Assembly (NCBI GenBank): GCA_022870745.1
Contig: CP085323.1
Coordinates: forward strand, 2,294,001 to 2,358,000
Direction: 5' to 3'
Source: Silvibacterium acidisoli
GTDB lineage: Bacteria > Acidobacteriota > Terriglobia > Terriglobales > Acidobacteriaceae
DNA length: 64,000 bases
Shown: positions 18,861 through 27,832 of the stretch, in pieces
Layout: each line of letters begins with the position of its first letter
Numbering within the stretch: the first letter of the stretch is position 1
Notes under the pieces: model-generated
Seen by the model: only the letters and a program-made list of their open reading frames with translations
Database searches by the model: none
Told to the model about the DNA's origin: nothing
Program-made: the position numbers and the translations under genes

Positions 18861-19787
18861 ATGACCGCGCTCGATCGCAGAAGCTTTCTCCGTCTTTCCG
18901 GTGCAGCAGGCCTGGCAGCCGCGATGCCTGCCTCGTCGTTTGCACTTCCTTCGTCTGAGGACTTCACCTTTCTCTTTCTGACGGACACACACCTGCAGCC
19001 GGAGCTCGATGCTGCGAAGGGTTGTGGACAGTGCTTTGCGAAGGCGCGCAATATCAAAGCCGATTTTGCTATCCAGGGCGGAGACCATGTCTTCGATTCG
19101 CTGGCTGTAAGCAAGGATCGCGCGACCAGCCTGTTCGATCTCTATGGGAAGACCGAGCAGGACCTCGGTATGAAGTTGTATCACACGGTCGGTAATCACG
19201 ATTGCTTCGGCGTGTACCCTGCGAGCGGGGTTTCTCCCGCAGATCCGCTGTACGGCAAGAAGATGTTTGAAGAGCGTTTCGGCAGGACCTATTACTCTTT
19301 CGAACACAAGGGTGTTCACTTCATCGTGCTGGACTCGATCGGGTTTACCGAAGACCGCGCTTATGAGGGGCGGGTGGATGCCGATCAGCTTGCCTGGCTA
19401 AAGGCGGATCTAGCTGCGGTTGCTCCATCGCAGCCGGTGATCGTGTCGGTTCACATACCCTTGGTTACAGCGTTCGATTCCTATGTTCCTGTTCCGGAGA
19501 AGCCGCCGGCACATCATGGCATGAGTGTCGCCAATGCCTACGAGGTGATCGCGCTCTTCGAAGGGCATAATGTCCTCGGAGTGCTGCAAGGGCACACGCA
19601 CATCAACGAGCGCGTGGAGTGGCATGGCGTGCCGTATATCACCAGCGGAGCCGTATGCGGCAACTGGTGGCATGGTGTTCGTATGGGCACGCCGGAAGGC
19701 TATACCGTGGTGCGGGTCGAAAGCGGAAAGCTTTCGACCCACTATGAAACATACGGGTTTAAGAGTGTCGACCCGCAGAACACGTAG
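18861..19787 (+). CDS. Tat-exported calcineurin-like metallophosphoesterase
   Basis: A 308-residue protein. DRRSFLRLSG at residues 5-14 is a twin-arginine signal, so the enzyme is probably folded with metal before export. Metal ligands appear in order: D42-T-H44, GGDH, GNHD, SVHIP and GHTH. This is the full set for a dinuclear metallophosphoesterase. It lies divergent from the VWA gene with a short 109-bp gap, and convergent with the ADOP gene, whose stop is adjacent at 19788. The substrate is unknown; phosphodiesters or phosphomonoesters are possible. Confidence 0.85.
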   Translation: MTALDRRSFLRLSGAAGLAAAMPASSFALPSSEDFTFLFLTDTHLQPELDAAKGCGQCFAKARNIKADFAIQGGDHVFDSLAVSKDRATSLFDLYGKTEQDLGMKLYHTVGNHDCFGVYPASGVSPADPLYGKKMFEERFGRTYYSFEHKGVHFIVLDSIGFTEDRAYEGRVDADQLAWLKADLAAVAPSQPVIVSVHIPLVTAFDSYVPVPEKPPAHHGMSVANAYEVIALFEGHNVLGVLQGHTHINERVEWHGVPYITSGAVCGNWWHGVRMGTPEGYTVVRVESGKLSTHYETYGFKSVDPQNT

Positions 19788-22451
19788 TTATTGGTTCCGC
19801 AGGGCCTGCGTGGGATCGGTGCGCGTGGCGCGCCATGCGGGAACCACGCAGGCGCAGACGGAAGCCAGCAACAATGTAACCGATACGGTTACATACACGG
19901 CAGGGTCCAGCGGATGGGTCCCGTAAAGCGAGGAGCGGATCCACTGCGTTACCGCGAAGCTGCCGGCAATGCCAACGCCCAGTCCGATGAAGGCCGGGCG
20001 AAGCCCGTCGAACAACATCAGCCGCAGTACCTGTTCGCGGCGTGCGCCCAGCGCCATGCGGATGCCGATTTCGGATGTACGTTGTGTGACCAGATAGGCC
20101 AGCACCCCGTAGAGACCGACCGCAGCAAGCAGCAGTGAAAGTGCCGCGAAAACAAGCACAAGGATCGCACTGAAGCTTGAGTTTGCCGTAGACTCGCCGA
20201 CAATCTCGTCCACGGTGAGAACGTCCTTCAGCGGCAGGTCCGGATCGAGTTCGGCAATTGCTTTCTGAACGGGGATAGCGAGCGCTGCCACATCGGACCT
20301 GGAGCGTACGACGAGAATAGCGTCATTGGTGTGGCTGGGAATGCCCGAAAGAATGGGAAACCACATGGCCGGCCGAACGGGCTCGCCTACGTCATAAGGA
20401 GTGTCCCTGATGACCCCGATAATCTCGTAGTTTTCCCCTTCCTCCGCGCGCCAGGGAACCTTCACGTGCTTGCCGATGGGATCTTCGTTAGGGAAAAATT
20501 TCTTCACGAAGCTTTGATTCACAACCAGGTACTGATCGCGGTTCAACCGCTCCTGTTCTTCGAACGTGCGGCCTTCGAGCAGCGGTATCTGCATGGCCTG
20601 GAAATAGCCGGGATCGGCTGTGCGCACCAGCGCGAGTTCGTGCTGCCCCGCAGGCAGTGGGGGATGCTCTGGAAACTCGACGCTCTTATCTCCCCACAAG
20701 CCACCGCCAGGCACCACGTTGGTAAGGCCCGCGGCTTCGACGCCGGGCAGGTGACGCACGCGTTCGAGCAGACGCGTGTGGAAGCCGATGAGCTGTTCCG
20801 GCTGCGCGTACTTTTCTCCGCGCAGGAAGTAGTGCATGGTCAACACGTTCTCTCTCGCGCAACCGAGATCGGTCGAACGCAATAGCAGAAAGCTCTTGAA
20901 CAGCAGGCCTGCGCAGACAAGCAGAATGACAGTGAGAGCGATTTCCGCTGTAAGCATGGTCTTGCGCAGCCGCGCCTTGGCCGTGCTGCCGGCAACGCTG
21001 CGCGAGCTGTCCTGCAATGCAGCGAGCGAATCTTTTCCGGTTGTCGAGATCGCGGGCAGAAGACCCGAAAGAATCGCAACCGCGAACGTCACGCCAAGTG
21101 CAAAGAATAAGACAGTCCAGTCAGGATGAATCGCCGTGGCGCGTGGCATGCCGGTCCATCGCGTCGTGAGCCAATGAGTGGCTCCGGTTGCAAGCAGCAC
21201 GCCGAGTGCGCCACCGGCTAATGAGATGAGCAGGCTCTCTGTTAGTTGCTCGCGGCAAAGCCGGAGACGGCTGCTGCCAAGTGCGGTGCGGATCGCAATC
21301 TCCTTGCGTCGCGCCGCCGCACGGGCAACGAGCAGGTTCGACAGGTTCAGGCACGCAATGAGCAGCAGGCAGCCCACAGCGGCCATGAGCACGTGCAGGG
21401 GAGTCTCCACGTTGCCGACCACCGCCTTGATCATCGGCTCGGAACCGATAGCCGGTTCTACAGGCCCGCCGCCATTGAAGCGCAGAAAAAGCTGATGCTG
21501 CACGGCATTGAGAGGCTCAAGGGCGCGTTCTGCTGAGACGCCGGGCTTCAGCCGCGCTACAACGCGGGCGACATGCGCATAGTGGCTTGCCAGGACGTCA
21601 GGCGTATTGGACTGCGCGAAGGGAACCCAGACCTGGACCTTCGGACTAGGATAGTCGATCCACGGCGGCAGAACCCCGACGACAGTCTGCTGCTTCGTGT
21701 TCAGCTTGACAGTCGTGCCGAGGATTGCAGGATCGGCATGGAAGCGCCGCTTGAACAGGCTCCAGGAAAGTATCGTTACGGGAGCAGCGCCATTGAGGTC
21801 ATCTCCAGCATTGAAGCTGCGGCCGAGGGCGGGTTGAACACCCAGCGTTGTAAAGAAGTTTGACGAGACAGCCGCGGCATTGAGGAACTCCGGCAGCTCG
21901 CCGGAGTTGCCGGAGATATTAAAGCCGGCCCAGCGCCACATCGCCATCTGCTCGAATCCAGATGAAGCGGATTGCCAGTCTCGAAAATCGCCTGGTGCGA
22001 CAACGTTCTGCGAGGCCGGATCCGACGGATCGTCAAGGCTGTAGAGGGTGACGAGCCGCTGCGGATCGGGATAAGGCAGAGGCCGCAGCAGCACCGAGCG
22101 GACGATGGTGAAGAGTGCGATATTCGCACCGATGCCGATGGCGATAATGAGCACCGCCGCAACCGTGAAGCCCGGGTTTTTGAGCAGGGTGCGCACGCCG
22201 TAAACGACATCTCGCCACAGGGATTCGACCGAGGGAAGGCTGCGGCGCTCGCTGTATGCATTGCGTGTCTGCTCGATGCCGCCGAGGCGAATCAGGGCCT
22301 GCCGGCGTGCTTCTTCAGCGCTCAGGCCGGCGCGCATACCGTCTTCGATATGCATCGCCAGGTGAGCATCGAGCTCGGCGGAAATATCGTCACTGTTCTT
22401 GTTACGAAATGTTCCAAGGAAGCGCAGGAAGAAGGCGCGGAGTGCTCGCAT
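19788..22451 (-). CDS. Acidobacterial duplicated orphan permease (ADOP), MacB/FtsX fold
   Basis: An 887-residue permease. An N-terminal helical segment (ISAELDAHLAMHIEDGMRAGLSAEEARRQAL) precedes two fused MacB_PCD-FtsX units, each with a large periplasmic domain and FtsX motifs (IACLNLSNLLVARAAARRKE near 370 and LVTQRTSEIGIRMALGARREQ near 795). No ATPase lies nearby, hence the orphan class name used for Acidobacteria. The ATG at 22451 follows the PadR stop by two bases and has AGGAGG seven bases upstream; a GTG at 22457 is less likely. PadR-ADOP pairs are a hallmark of this phylum; cargo and partner ATPase are unknown. Confidence 0.88.
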   Translation of the reverse strand: MRALRAFFLRFLGTFRNKNSDDISAELDAHLAMHIEDGMRAGLSAEEARRQALIRLGGIEQTRNAYSERRSLPSVESLWRDVVYGVRTLLKNPGFTVAAVLIIAIGIGANIALFTIVRSVLLRPLPYPDPQRLVTLYSLDDPSDPASQNVVAPGDFRDWQSASSGFEQMAMWRWAGFNISGNSGELPEFLNAAAVSSNFFTTLGVQPALGRSFNAGDDLNGAAPVTILSWSLFKRRFHADPAILGTTVKLNTKQQTVVGVLPPWIDYPSPKVQVWVPFAQSNTPDVLASHYAHVARVVARLKPGVSAERALEPLNAVQHQLFLRFNGGGPVEPAIGSEPMIKAVVGNVETPLHVLMAAVGCLLLIACLNLSNLLVARAAARRKEIAIRTALGSSRLRLCREQLTESLLISLAGGALGVLLATGATHWLTTRWTGMPRATAIHPDWTVLFFALGVTFAVAILSGLLPAISTTGKDSLAALQDSSRSVAGSTAKARLRKTMLTAEIALTVILLVCAGLLFKSFLLLRSTDLGCARENVLTMHYFLRGEKYAQPEQLIGFHTRLLERVRHLPGVEAAGLTNVVPGGGLWGDKSVEFPEHPPLPAGQHELALVRTADPGYFQAMQIPLLEGRTFEEQERLNRDQYLVVNQSFVKKFFPNEDPIGKHVKVPWRAEEGENYEIIGVIRDTPYDVGEPVRPAMWFPILSGIPSHTNDAILVVRSRSDVAALAIPVQKAIAELDPDLPLKDVLTVDEIVGESTANSSFSAILVLVFAALSLLLAAVGLYGVLAYLVTQRTSEIGIRMALGARREQVLRLMLFDGLRPAFIGLGVGIAGSFAVTQWIRSSLYGTHPLDPAVYVTVSVTLLLASVCACVVPAWRATRTDPTQALRNQ

Positions 22452-22453
22452 CG

Positions 22454-22795
22454 TCACGCCTCCTGCTTCGAGGTAAGAAAGCGGGCGAGGATGGCGGTCG
22501 TCTGCTCCCAGCTTTCGGTTTCCTTGTGGACCTGCTTGCGGCCCGCTCGCGTGAGGCTGTAGAACTTCGCCTTGCGGTTGTTCTCGGACAGGCCCCAGCT
22601 TGAAACGACGTAACCCTCCTGCTCAAGCTTGAGCAATGCAGGATAGAGCGTTCCGTAGTTGAGAGAGAGGGCGTCTCCGCTGGTCTGCTCGATGCGACGC
22701 GCAATGCCGTAGCCATGCTGCTCGCCCATGGATTCGAGTGTCTTCAGAATCATCAGCGCCAGCGTGCCCTGCCAAACGTCGGTCTTGGTTCCCAT
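22454..22795 (-). CDS. PadR-family transcriptional regulator paired with ADOP
   Basis: A 113-residue PadR protein: winged helix with MILKTLESMGEQHGYGIARRIEQTS, then LNYGTLYPALLKLEQEGYV and RKAKFYSLTRAGRKQ, the classic PadR signatures. The ATG at 22795 has AGGAG five bases upstream (a longer frame to 22831 lacks a site). It is the first gene of a two-gene operon with the permease. An 18-bp imperfect dyad covers its promoter and is a likely autoregulatory operator. Confidence 0.9.
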   Translation of the reverse strand: MGTKTDVWQGTLALMILKTLESMGEQHGYGIARRIEQTSGDALSLNYGTLYPALLKLEQEGYVVSSWGLSENNRKAKFYSLTRAGRKQVHKETESWEQTTAILARFLTSKQEA

Positions 22796-22801
22796 GGTGC
22801 T

Positions 22802-22854
22802 CCTATTGGATTGCCATAGGTATGGTGACACTTTCTCTATGGGAATGCAATAGG
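22802..22854 (-). promoter_or_regulatory. Inverted-repeat operator upstream of padR-ADOP
   Basis: The 18-bp half at 22802-22819 is complementary to 22837-22854 at 16 of 18 positions, separated by 17 bases. The near half ends seven bases upstream of the padR ATG and spans its ribosome site, so a bound regulator could block initiation. PadR proteins bind dyads as dimers and commonly repress their own operon. Confidence 0.55.
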
Positions 22855-22858
22855 AAAA

Positions 22859-22882
22859 GGGAAGCCGTTTTCACGGCTTCCC
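22859..22882. terminator. Intrinsic terminator with T-runs on both sides
   Basis: GGGAAGCCGT (22859-22868) pairs with ACGGCTTCCC (22873-22882) around a four-base loop. It is followed by TTTTG on the plus strand and TTTTCC on the minus strand. It ends the minus-strand metallophosphoesterase gene just before the PadR operator. Confidence 0.8.
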
Positions 22883-22902
22883 TTTTGTACTGGTCGCGGG
22901 GC

Positions 22903-24153
22903 TTAGCTGATGGTGCGTTTTGCGAGATCCACGGTAACGACATCGTTTGGCGTCTTGGTCGTGCTGCCGTCCGATTCGGGGTGAAACTCAATACGCAACG
23001 TGGTGTCGTTGACGACGACGCGCAGGTATCCATAGTCGGAGTCGTCATAGCTTTCGAGGGTGAGCGTGTCGTCAATCTTGTACGGTGTGCGATAAGTGCC
23101 TCTCATCTGTGAGAGGGGCGAGTGTCCGCCGCATCCGGCAACCAGGTACGGGATCTGGGAGCTGTTCACGGTGCGGGTGAAGCGCTGATAGTTGTGCGAG
23201 TGACCGGAGAAGACGGCGTGCGGCCAGACTCCCGCAGCAGTGCAGCAGCTGTCGATATCGGCCAGCATGTCAGGGCTGCCGCCGTGTACCGATCCGCCGG
23301 TGTAAGGCGGGTGATGGACGGCGATGATGACCGCGCCGCTGTAGTTCTCGCTCTTGACGCGCTTGAGGGCAGTGGTAAGGAAGTCGATCTGACGGTTGTC
23401 CAGGACGGTATTGTTGCCGTTTTCGCCGGAGATGACGCCAGGGTCTTCAAGCACGTTGCTGTAAAGTCCGAGGATCCGCACAAAGGGCGCGTCGAATGTA
23501 AAGTAGACGCCGGGCGCAATCATCGCCGTGCGTACGAGCCCGCCGGCATCGGGGGAGACTACCGGGGTTGCCGAGCAGAAGTTGCGAAGAAAGGCGTCGA
23601 GGCTCGGGACTGGGTCGCTCGCATAAACGACGCCGTCGTGGTTGCCCGGAATCGCGACGATCGGTGCGGCGTAAGAACGGTATGGGTCGTAGAACTGGTC
23701 GTAGTAGTAAGCCGCTTCGCCGAAGTAGTAGACGACATCGCCGAGATGAAAGAGGAACGAGGGCACGTCGGCGGCGTTTTCTTCGTCAAAGTCCGAGACC
23801 ATCTTGTCGGCGACGAGCGACTGCGTGCTCGGCCCTTCGACGCTGCCGGTATCTCCAACGGAGTGGAAGACGATCTGCCCTGCGCTCTCAATGGCCTTCG
23901 TCTTTGCGTCGCCCTGGTCGCCGAGTACCTGCGCGAGCGTGAGGATCGGTTCGACTGCGTTGCCGGCAGGCTCTGGCACAGACTCAAGCTTGTCGACTTC
24001 CTTTTCCTTCTGATCGGTGACGGGTGTCTTAAATCCAGTTGGGTCGGGAGTGGGTTGCGGCTGCGCAAAGACCGGCTGTGTCGAGGAGGCGTCACCACCG
24101 GCGGGTTTCTTGGGGTGCTTGGGATGCTGAGGAGGAGTGTTCTTAGTCATCAT
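22903..24153 (-). CDS. Metallophosphoesterase without signal peptide
   Basis: A 416-residue protein. Residues 1-65 are proline/lysine-rich and look disordered. The calcineurin-like core has GDTGS, LGDVVYYFGEAAYYYDQFY, GNHDG, HHPPYTGG and GHSHNYQR, a complete metal-binding set close to purple-acid-phosphatase-like enzymes. No signal peptide or Tat motif is present, which contrasts with the exported enzyme at 18861. AGGAG about six bases upstream supports the first of two ATGs. It is likely monocistronic; the substrate is unknown. Confidence 0.85.
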   Translation of the reverse strand: MMTKNTPPQHPKHPKKPAGGDASSTQPVFAQPQPTPDPTGFKTPVTDQKEKEVDKLESVPEPAGNAVEPILTLAQVLGDQGDAKTKAIESAGQIVFHSVGDTGSVEGPSTQSLVADKMVSDFDEENAADVPSFLFHLGDVVYYFGEAAYYYDQFYDPYRSYAAPIVAIPGNHDGVVYASDPVPSLDAFLRNFCSATPVVSPDAGGLVRTAMIAPGVYFTFDAPFVRILGLYSNVLEDPGVISGENGNNTVLDNRQIDFLTTALKRVKSENYSGAVIIAVHHPPYTGGSVHGGSPDMLADIDSCCTAAGVWPHAVFSGHSHNYQRFTRTVNSSQIPYLVAGCGGHSPLSQMRGTYRTPYKIDDTLTLESYDDSDYGYLRVVVNDTTLRIEFHPESDGSTTKTPNDVVTVDLAKRTIS

Positions 24154-24387
24154 CGTTTGCTCCTGTATCTATGTTGGTTCGAAGCATAGACCCGTCAGGC
24201 TGATGTCCGATGAATAACTCCTTCGCAGTGGAAAGGTGCGAGTGCTAAGAAATTTATCCGTATATTGACGAAGCTGCTTGCCAGCCGCGCGAAAATCCGT
24301 AGATTTATGACAATGATGTGAATGGCGCTGCCTTGCGATGCGGATTGGGTCATCGGGGAAGCGCCGGGCCAATCGGTTGGAGGGATG

Positions 24388-24915
24388 ATGATTCCTGAGG
24401 AACATGCACTTCGCCAGCTTTTTCACCAGACGGTCTCCGTCTGCTATGCGGAACACCTGGGCATCCACGACGCGGAGGTAACTTCGTATATCGCCGACCT
24501 GCTAACTGAGTTCTGTGAAACAAAGAATCTCTACAGGATCCGCGATGCGGATGGGAAGCCGCTCAGGGAAATGACCGAGATGCTGGTCGCGGCGGATCCG
24601 GTCAACGGCAACGCACCTTCCTTCGATGCCGAGCGGCGGATCCGGAAACACATTGGTGACTACGCGCTGTTTTCAGCGGGGATGTATCCGGAGGCGGTCG
24701 AGCGCTCGCGCTTTGCGGGTGACGCCGGGCTGCTGCAGATGGTCAAGACCGGCAAGGAAAGCTACTACATCGTCTCGCAGTTCAACCTGTTTGAGTACCA
24801 GAGCGAAGCGCCCTTTTTTGCGAGGCTTTCGGATGAGTTCGAAGGCCATATGTATGGCCTGACTAAAGTAAGGAGCGAGCTGGGCCGTATGGGAGCGCCA
24901 TCGCACCTGATGTAA
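24388..24915 (+). CDS. Conserved hypothetical protein, helical
   Basis: A 175-residue soluble protein with no domain I can name. It is acidic and helical at the N-terminus (HALRQLFHQTVSVCYAEHLG), with a middle section containing RKHIGDYALFSAGMYPEAVERSR and a C-terminal SDEFEGHMYGLTKVRSELGR. GGAGGG lies directly upstream; the second ATG at 24388 has better spacing than 24385. It has no close neighbours on its strand and ends at a strong bidirectional terminator shared with hslU. Confidence 0.7.
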   Translation: MIPEEHALRQLFHQTVSVCYAEHLGIHDAEVTSYIADLLTEFCETKNLYRIRDADGKPLREMTEMLVAADPVNGNAPSFDAERRIRKHIGDYALFSAGMYPEAVERSRFAGDAGLLQMVKTGKESYYIVSQFNLFEYQSEAPFFARLSDEFEGHMYGLTKVRSELGRMGAPSHLM

Positions 24916-24935
24916 GAAGAAGATCGATTCAAGAG

Positions 24936-24968
24936 AAAGACCGCCGGGGAGGACTTCCGGCGGTCTTT
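24936..24968. terminator. Bidirectional terminator between convergent genes
   Basis: AAAGACCGCCGG (24936-24947) pairs perfectly with CCGGCGGTCTTT (24957-24968) around a nine-base loop, followed by CTTATAT on the plus strand. It lies between the hypothetical gene and hslU. Confidence 0.85.
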
Positions 24969-24990
24969 CTTATATCTGAAGCGGACTGTT

Positions 24991-26523
24991 TTACAGGATG
25001 TACTTCGAAAGATCCTGATCCTTCACGATATTGGCTACCATCTGGCGAACGTATTCAGGATCAATGGTGACGACTTTTTCCGTTCCCTTTTCCGTCTGAC
25101 GTTCGCTGACCGGTAGCGGCACGGTCGCGCCGAAGTCGCTGGCCGCGGCCAGTTGCAGGCCATCGCCCTGTGGCTGTGCCTTGGTCAGGTCGGGAGCGAG
25201 GAAGCTGATCTCGTCGAGTACGCGCTCCATGATGGTGTGCAGGCGGCGCGCTCCGATGTTTTCGGTCGTCTCGTTCACGCGGAAGGCGAACTGCGCCATC
25301 TCTTCGAGAGATTCGCGGGTGAACTCGAGCTTCAGCCCTTCGGTTTCGAGCAGTGCAATCGATTGCCGTGTGAGTGACGACTTCGGTTCGGTCAGGATGC
25401 GGACGAAGTCCTCAACCGTCAGCGACTGCAGTTCCACCCGGATCGGGAAACGGCCCTGCAGTTCAGGAATCAGGTCGCTTGGCTTCGAGACGTGGAAAGC
25501 TCCGGCGGCGATGAAGAGAATGAAGTCCGTGCTCACCATGCCGTAGCGGGTGTTCACGGTCGTGCCCTCTACGATGGGCAGGATGTCGCGCTGCACGCCT
25601 TCGCGGGAGACGTCAGGACCGTGTCCGCCTTCGCGTCCGGCGATCTTGTCGATCTCGTCGAGGAAGACGATGCCTGAGTTTTCGACGCGTTCGACGGCGA
25701 GCCGCGTTACCTGGTCCATGTCGATCAGGCGGCCTTCTTCTTCGGTCACGAGATACTCGAAGGCGTCGGCGACCTTCATCTTGCGCTTCTTGGTGCGCTG
25801 GCCGAAGAGGTTGGGCAGGATGTCTTTAAGGTTGATGTCCATCTCCTCGACACCCTGGTTGGAGATGACCTCGAACGACGGAGCATTGCGGTCGCGAACG
25901 TCGATTTCGACAGTCCGGTCGTCGAGCTTGCCTTCGCGGAACTGCTGGCGCAGCTTCTCGCGCGTGCGGTGGTGCGAGTCCTCTGAAGGCGAAGGCACGT
26001 CGATGGTTTTTTCTTCAACTATCTGCGGGCCAGCCGCTGCGGGAGTGGGCATCGCAATCGGTGGCGGGGGCAACAGCAGGTCGAGCAGGCGTTCTTCGGC
26101 GTTCAGCTCGGCCTTGTCTTCCACCTCTTCGAGCTTCTCTTCGCGCACCATGTCGATGGCGATCTCGACCAGGTCGCGGACCATCGATTCGACGTCGCGG
26201 CCGACGTAACCGACCTCGGTGAACTTCGAAGCCTCGACCTTGAGGAAGGGCGAGTTGGTCAGCTTTGCCAGGCGGCGGGCGATCTCGGTCTTGCCGACGC
26301 CGGTGGGCCCGATCATGATGATGTTCTTCGGCATGATCTCTTCGGCGATGTCGGGAGGCAGCTTCTGGCGCCGCTGGCGGTTACGGAGCGCGATCGCTAC
26401 GGCGCGCTTGGCGTCTTTCTGGCCGACGACATACTTGTCGAGTTCGGCAACGATTTCGCGGGGAGTCAGCTCCTCGAGCGCGAGTTCCTGGTCTTCGGCG
26501 GTTCCGGGTAAATAGATAGCCAT
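24991..26523 (-). CDS. hslU: HslU, ATPase/unfoldase subunit of the HslVU (ClpYQ) protease
   Basis: A 510-residue AAA+ protein, longer than the roughly 440 residues of Escherichia coli HslU because of an enlarged I-domain (about residues 145-260, including a Pro-rich stretch). Walker A is GPTGVGKTE (about 72-80) and Walker B VFLDEIDK. The pore-loop region GYVGRDVE and the C-terminal tail ending DLSKYIL, which inserts into HslV, are conserved. The hexamer unfolds substrates and feeds them to HslV. It follows hslV by 24 bases on the same strand, an hslVU operon. Confidence 0.97.
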   Translation of the reverse strand: MAIYLPGTAEDQELALEELTPREIVAELDKYVVGQKDAKRAVAIALRNRQRRQKLPPDIAEEIMPKNIIMIGPTGVGKTEIARRLAKLTNSPFLKVEASKFTEVGYVGRDVESMVRDLVEIAIDMVREEKLEEVEDKAELNAEERLLDLLLPPPPIAMPTPAAAGPQIVEEKTIDVPSPSEDSHHRTREKLRQQFREGKLDDRTVEIDVRDRNAPSFEVISNQGVEEMDINLKDILPNLFGQRTKKRKMKVADAFEYLVTEEEGRLIDMDQVTRLAVERVENSGIVFLDEIDKIAGREGGHGPDVSREGVQRDILPIVEGTTVNTRYGMVSTDFILFIAAGAFHVSKPSDLIPELQGRFPIRVELQSLTVEDFVRILTEPKSSLTRQSIALLETEGLKLEFTRESLEEMAQFAFRVNETTENIGARRLHTIMERVLDEISFLAPDLTKAQPQGDGLQLAAASDFGATVPLPVSERQTEKGTEKVVTIDPEYVRQMVANIVKDQDLSKYIL

Positions 26524-26547
26524 CCAGCCTTACTCCTTCATACCTGG

Positions 26548-27156
26548 CTAGGCGTGCAGCTCTTCGATTGTGATCTGGTCGTTGGTGTAGATACAGATGT
26601 CTCCGGCAATGCGCAGCGACTTTTCGGCAATGTCACGGGCGCCAAGCTCGGTGTTCTGCATCAGCGCGCGTGCCGCGGCCATCGCGTACGAGCCGCCGCT
26701 TCCGATGGCGACGATGCCTTCGTCGGGCTCGATCACGTCACCGGACCCGCCGATCAGAAAGCTCTGGTGCGGATCGGAGACCACGAGCAGGGCTTCGAGG
26801 TTGCGCAGCATCTTGTCCGTGCGCCAGTCCTTGGCCAGCTCCACGGCGGCGCGGCTCAGGTTGCCGGCATACTGCTCCAGCTTGCTCTCGAAGCGGCCGA
26901 AGAGCGAGAAGGCGTCGGCTGTCGAGCCTGCGAAGCCGGCCAGCACCTTGTCCTGGTAGAGGCGGCGGATCTTTTTGGCCGTGTGCTTGATGACGGCATC
27001 GCCCATGGTGACCTGCCCATCGGCGGCCATGACCACGGAATTGTTACGGCGGACACAGATGACGGTCGTCGAGCGGATGCGCGGTGCGCGGGAATTGTCT
27101 GCGGAGACGAAATTGCCGCCGGACACGGCGGCTGCGGAGGTTTCGTGCTTCAACAT
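26548..27156 (-). CDS. hslV: HslV, threonine protease subunit of HslVU, with N-terminal extension
   Basis: About 202 residues from the ATG at 27156. The family core starts at T30-T31-V-I-C-V-R-R and runs through [38 protein letters not shown] and the C-terminal [11 protein letters not shown]. In other HslV proteins the catalytic threonine directly follows Met1; here 29 residues precede it. No start codon lies next to Thr30 (GTG at codon 11 is the nearest), so a propeptide must be removed unless the catalytic threonine is not freed. The upstream TTATACT lies very close to the ATG, suggesting a short leader. Confidence 0.93.
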   Translation of the reverse strand: MLKHETSAAAVSGGNFVSADNSRAPRIRSTTVICVRRNNSVVMAADGQVTMGDAVIKHTAKKIRRLYQDKVLAGFAGSTADAFSLFGRFESKLEQYAGNLSRAAVELAKDWRTDKMLRNLEALLVVSDPHQSFLIGGSGDVIEPDEGIVAIGSGGSYAMAAARALMQNTELGARDIAEKSLRIAGDICIYTNDQITIEELHA

Positions 27157-27336
27157 GCGTCTTTTAAGTATAACGCAGCGGTTTTGGCCGGAAATGCGTC
27201 CAAGTGAGGGAGTCGTGGATTGGTTCCGGGGACGGAAAGAGCGGCTTTTCGCCATGCCATTGAAATCGCGATCAAACTCATTTCTTCGTAACCCAAGCTG
27301 CGGTATCCTGCAATTACTCGGCCAAGGTGACTCCCA

Positions 27337-27822
27337 ATGAACGCTCTTTCACTGCGCGACCCACAGGTTCTAGGAGTTCTGGCTGCTGCCGGAATCTGCG
27401 TGGGCGGAATTGTCGCCGTCATGGCTTTGCGCAAGCGCCCCTCCGAACAGGAGCTCGAGAAACTGCGCCGGGAGGAGCTGGTGCGCACTGGCCGCATAAT
27501 CGATGGCACGGTCATCGATATCTCCGATCTGAATGAGGAAGAAAGCGGCCGTCCCAACGGCATGCGGCTGATTCTCTACAAATACGACATCGCTGGCGTG
27601 ACCTACGAGTGCTCGCAGGATGTAACTGACCTCGATGTGAATATCTACGAGGCCCGGCTGGGCTTTCCCTGTTCGGTGCGCTACGACTCGCACCGTCCGG
27701 TGAACAGCATCGTGGTTGCCGAGACCTGGACGGGCCTTCGGCAGACCGCGAACTCCATCCCGATCCGCCGTGCGCCACGCAAGCCGCGTGTGACGCTACC
27801 TTACGCGGGCAACCGGTTTTAG
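27337..27822 (+). CDS. Membrane-anchored protein of unknown function (DUF3592-like)
   Basis: A 161-residue protein with one N-terminal membrane segment (about residues 12-30). A soluble domain follows, with the pattern [16 protein letters not shown] and [13 protein letters not shown]...[16 protein letters not shown], resembling the beta-rich DUF3592 type. The C-terminus is basic and proline-containing. It lies 10 bases upstream of the CDF transporter on the same strand, so the two are probably co-expressed; the function is unknown. Confidence 0.7.
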   Translation: MNALSLRDPQVLGVLAAAGICVGGIVAVMALRKRPSEQELEKLRREELVRTGRIIDGTVIDISDLNEEESGRPNGMRLILYKYDIAGVTYECSQDVTDLDVNIYEARLGFPCSVRYDSHRPVNSIVVAETWTGLRQTANSIPIRRAPRKPRVTLPYAGNRF

Positions 27823-27832
27823 ATCACTTCCC

